From Dyella halodurans (GTDB taxonomy: Bacteria > Pseudomonadota > Gammaproteobacteria > Xanthomonadales > Rhodanobacteraceae): 64,000 bases of DNA. The position numbers and the translations under genes were made by a program. This document shows, piece by piece, positions 63,270-64,000 of this stretch (its first letter is position 1; each line of letters begins with the position of its first letter). The notes under the pieces were generated by a model. The model saw only the letters and a list, made by a program, of their open reading frames with translations. It ran no database searches and was not told the DNA's origin. Location of the stretch: NCBI RefSeq assembly GCF_026283925.1, contig NZ_JAPDPF010000004.1:186001-250000 (forward strand). Direction: 5' to 3'.

Positions 63270-64000
63270 TGGCCAAGTCATTCGACGCATCGGTAGTTCC
63301 GAGCGAGGATATTTACGAACGCGACCGCGCCGCCAACGTGCGACCGCCGTCCTGGGTCAATCCGCAGCCGGCCGCGCGCTATCAGCTGGCGGTGATCGGC
63401 GGCGGACCGGCCGGCCTGGTCGCCGCCAAGACGGCAACGGCACTCGGTGCCAAGGTGGCCCTGATCGAGCGCGAGCGCATTGGTGGTGCTTGCCTCAATA
63501 CCGGCAGCGTGCCCTCGAAAGCGATGATTCGCACGGCCCAGGTGTATGGCGACATGCGCGATGCGCAGCGCTTTGGCGCGCAGGTTCCCAAGGGCATCGA
63601 GTACGACTTTGCCGCGGTGATGGAACGCGTGCGCCGCATTCGCGCCCATATGAGTGGCAACGACTCCGCCCAGCAACTGGTCGACCAAGGCATCGACGTG
63701 TTCTTCGGCGAGGGTAGTTTCGTCGCCGCTGACGCGATCAAGGTCGACGGCCAGGTCATTCGCTTCGGCAAGGCCGTGATTGCCACCGGCGCGCGCGTGG
63801 GCATCCCCGATATTCCGGGTCTTGCCGAAGCCCAGCCGCTGAACAGCCGCACGGTGTTCGATATCACCGAGTTGCCACGGCGCCTGCTGATCATCGGTGG
63901 CAGCCCGATCGGCTGCGAACTCGCCCAGGCGTTCTGCCGCCTCGGCTCGAAAACGACGATCGTGCAGGACATGCCGCTGTTCCTGGGCAACGAAGAGCGG
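63269..64000 (+). CDS. Class I pyridine-nucleotide-disulfide-reductase-family flavoprotein, 5' part
   Basis: The first 244 codons of a FAD- and NAD(P)-dependent oxidoreductase that runs off the window. The start ATG overlaps the GH144-like stop. A non-conserved leader of about 35 residues is followed by the FAD Rossmann motif (LAVIGGGPAGLVAAKTA), the redox-helix region GGACLNTGSVPSKAM, the ATGAR element (VIATGARVGIPDIPG), and the start of the NAD(P) domain (LLIIGGSPIGCELAQAF). In mercuric reductase and dihydrolipoamide dehydrogenase the redox motif is CxxxxC; here the second Cys is Ser (C-LNTG-S). This resembles transhydrogenase SthA, which has CTHWGT. A disulfide-exchange mechanism is therefore unlikely, and annotation as mercuric reductase would be misleading. 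Confidence 0.85.
   Translation, partial: MAKSFDASVVPSEDIYERDRAANVRPPSWVNPQPAARYQLAVIGGGPAGLVAAKTATALGAKVALIERERIGGACLNTGSVPSKAMIRTAQVYGDMRDAQRFGAQVPKGIEYDFAAVMERVRRIRAHMSGNDSAQQLVDQGIDVFFGEGSFVAADAIKVDGQVIRFGKAVIATGARVGIPDIPGLAEAQPLNSRTVFDITELPRRLLIIGGSPIGCELAQAFCRLGSKTTIVQDMPLFLGNEER

Overview
The window is high-GC gammaproteobacterial DNA. The best guess is a member of the Xanthomonadales/Rhodanobacteraceae (Dyella, Luteibacter or Rhodanobacter type). This rests on a two-gene MetH preceded by an ArsR-methyltransferase fusion, the 'TAGGAGCGCACCCTGTGCGCGA' inverted repeat, and overall gene style. It is an inference, not a database match.

Left part (1-9900). The 3' end of an RND efflux permease gene is followed by a PAS-GGDEF diguanylate cyclase and an acyl-CoA dehydrogenase. 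Next comes a methionine-cycle operon (ArsR/methyltransferase regulator, then B12-dependent methionine synthase split into two genes), a small LAB_N membrane protein and a tRNA-Val(CAC) gene with its own strong promoter and terminator.

Flagellar-type locus (10188-30067). Twenty-five genes on the minus strand have no gap above about 15 nt, and many overlap by 4 nt (ATGA/GTGA). They encode a TPR protein, the flagellar export gate (FliQ, FliR, FlhB, FlhA, FliP, FliO), rod and hook (FlgF, FlgG, FlgB, FlgC, FliE, FlgD, FlgE, FliK), L/P rings (FlgA, FlgH, FlgI), MS ring (FliF), export ATPase complex (FliH, FliI, FliJ), a reduced C ring (149-aa FliG-like, 249-aa FliM-like, FliN) and a divergent sigma-28. 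No flagellin, filament cap, hook-associated protein, FlgM, FlgJ, FliL, stator or chemotaxis gene lies in the locus or its flanks. The locus could be a secondary flagellum whose other parts lie elsewhere, or a basal-body/hook secretion apparatus that does not rotate.

Accessory region (30500-36030). Two short unrecognised genes follow, the second behind a good sigma-28-like promoter. Then comes a visibly AT-richer insert with a secreted TIM-barrel-like protein carrying DUF5648-type repeats and a Tat-exported pectin-lyase-fold gene broken by one in-frame stop. The insert ends in a tandem pair of about 290-bp repeats with conserved hairpins.

Giant polymorphic-toxin-like gene (36028-50169). It encodes 4713 residues of YD/RHS repeats interrupted by a block of He_PIG/cadherin-like domains, then a LysM motif, membrane segments and a variable C-terminus. 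A small membrane protein directly downstream is the obvious immunity candidate. A sigma-28-like sequence with the right 11-nt spacing lies just upstream of the giant gene.

Right part (50250-64000). A degenerate tRNA 3' half is followed by a SnoaL-like protein, methylmalonate-semialdehyde dehydrogenase and an EmrB-NodT-EmrA tripartite efflux operon. A beta-1,2-glucan locus completes the window. It has a 1305-aa GH94/NdvB-C-like phosphorylase, a divergent GH144/glycoamylase-like enzyme and, overlapping the latter, a flavin disulfide-reductase-family protein lacking the second redox Cys, cut by the window end.
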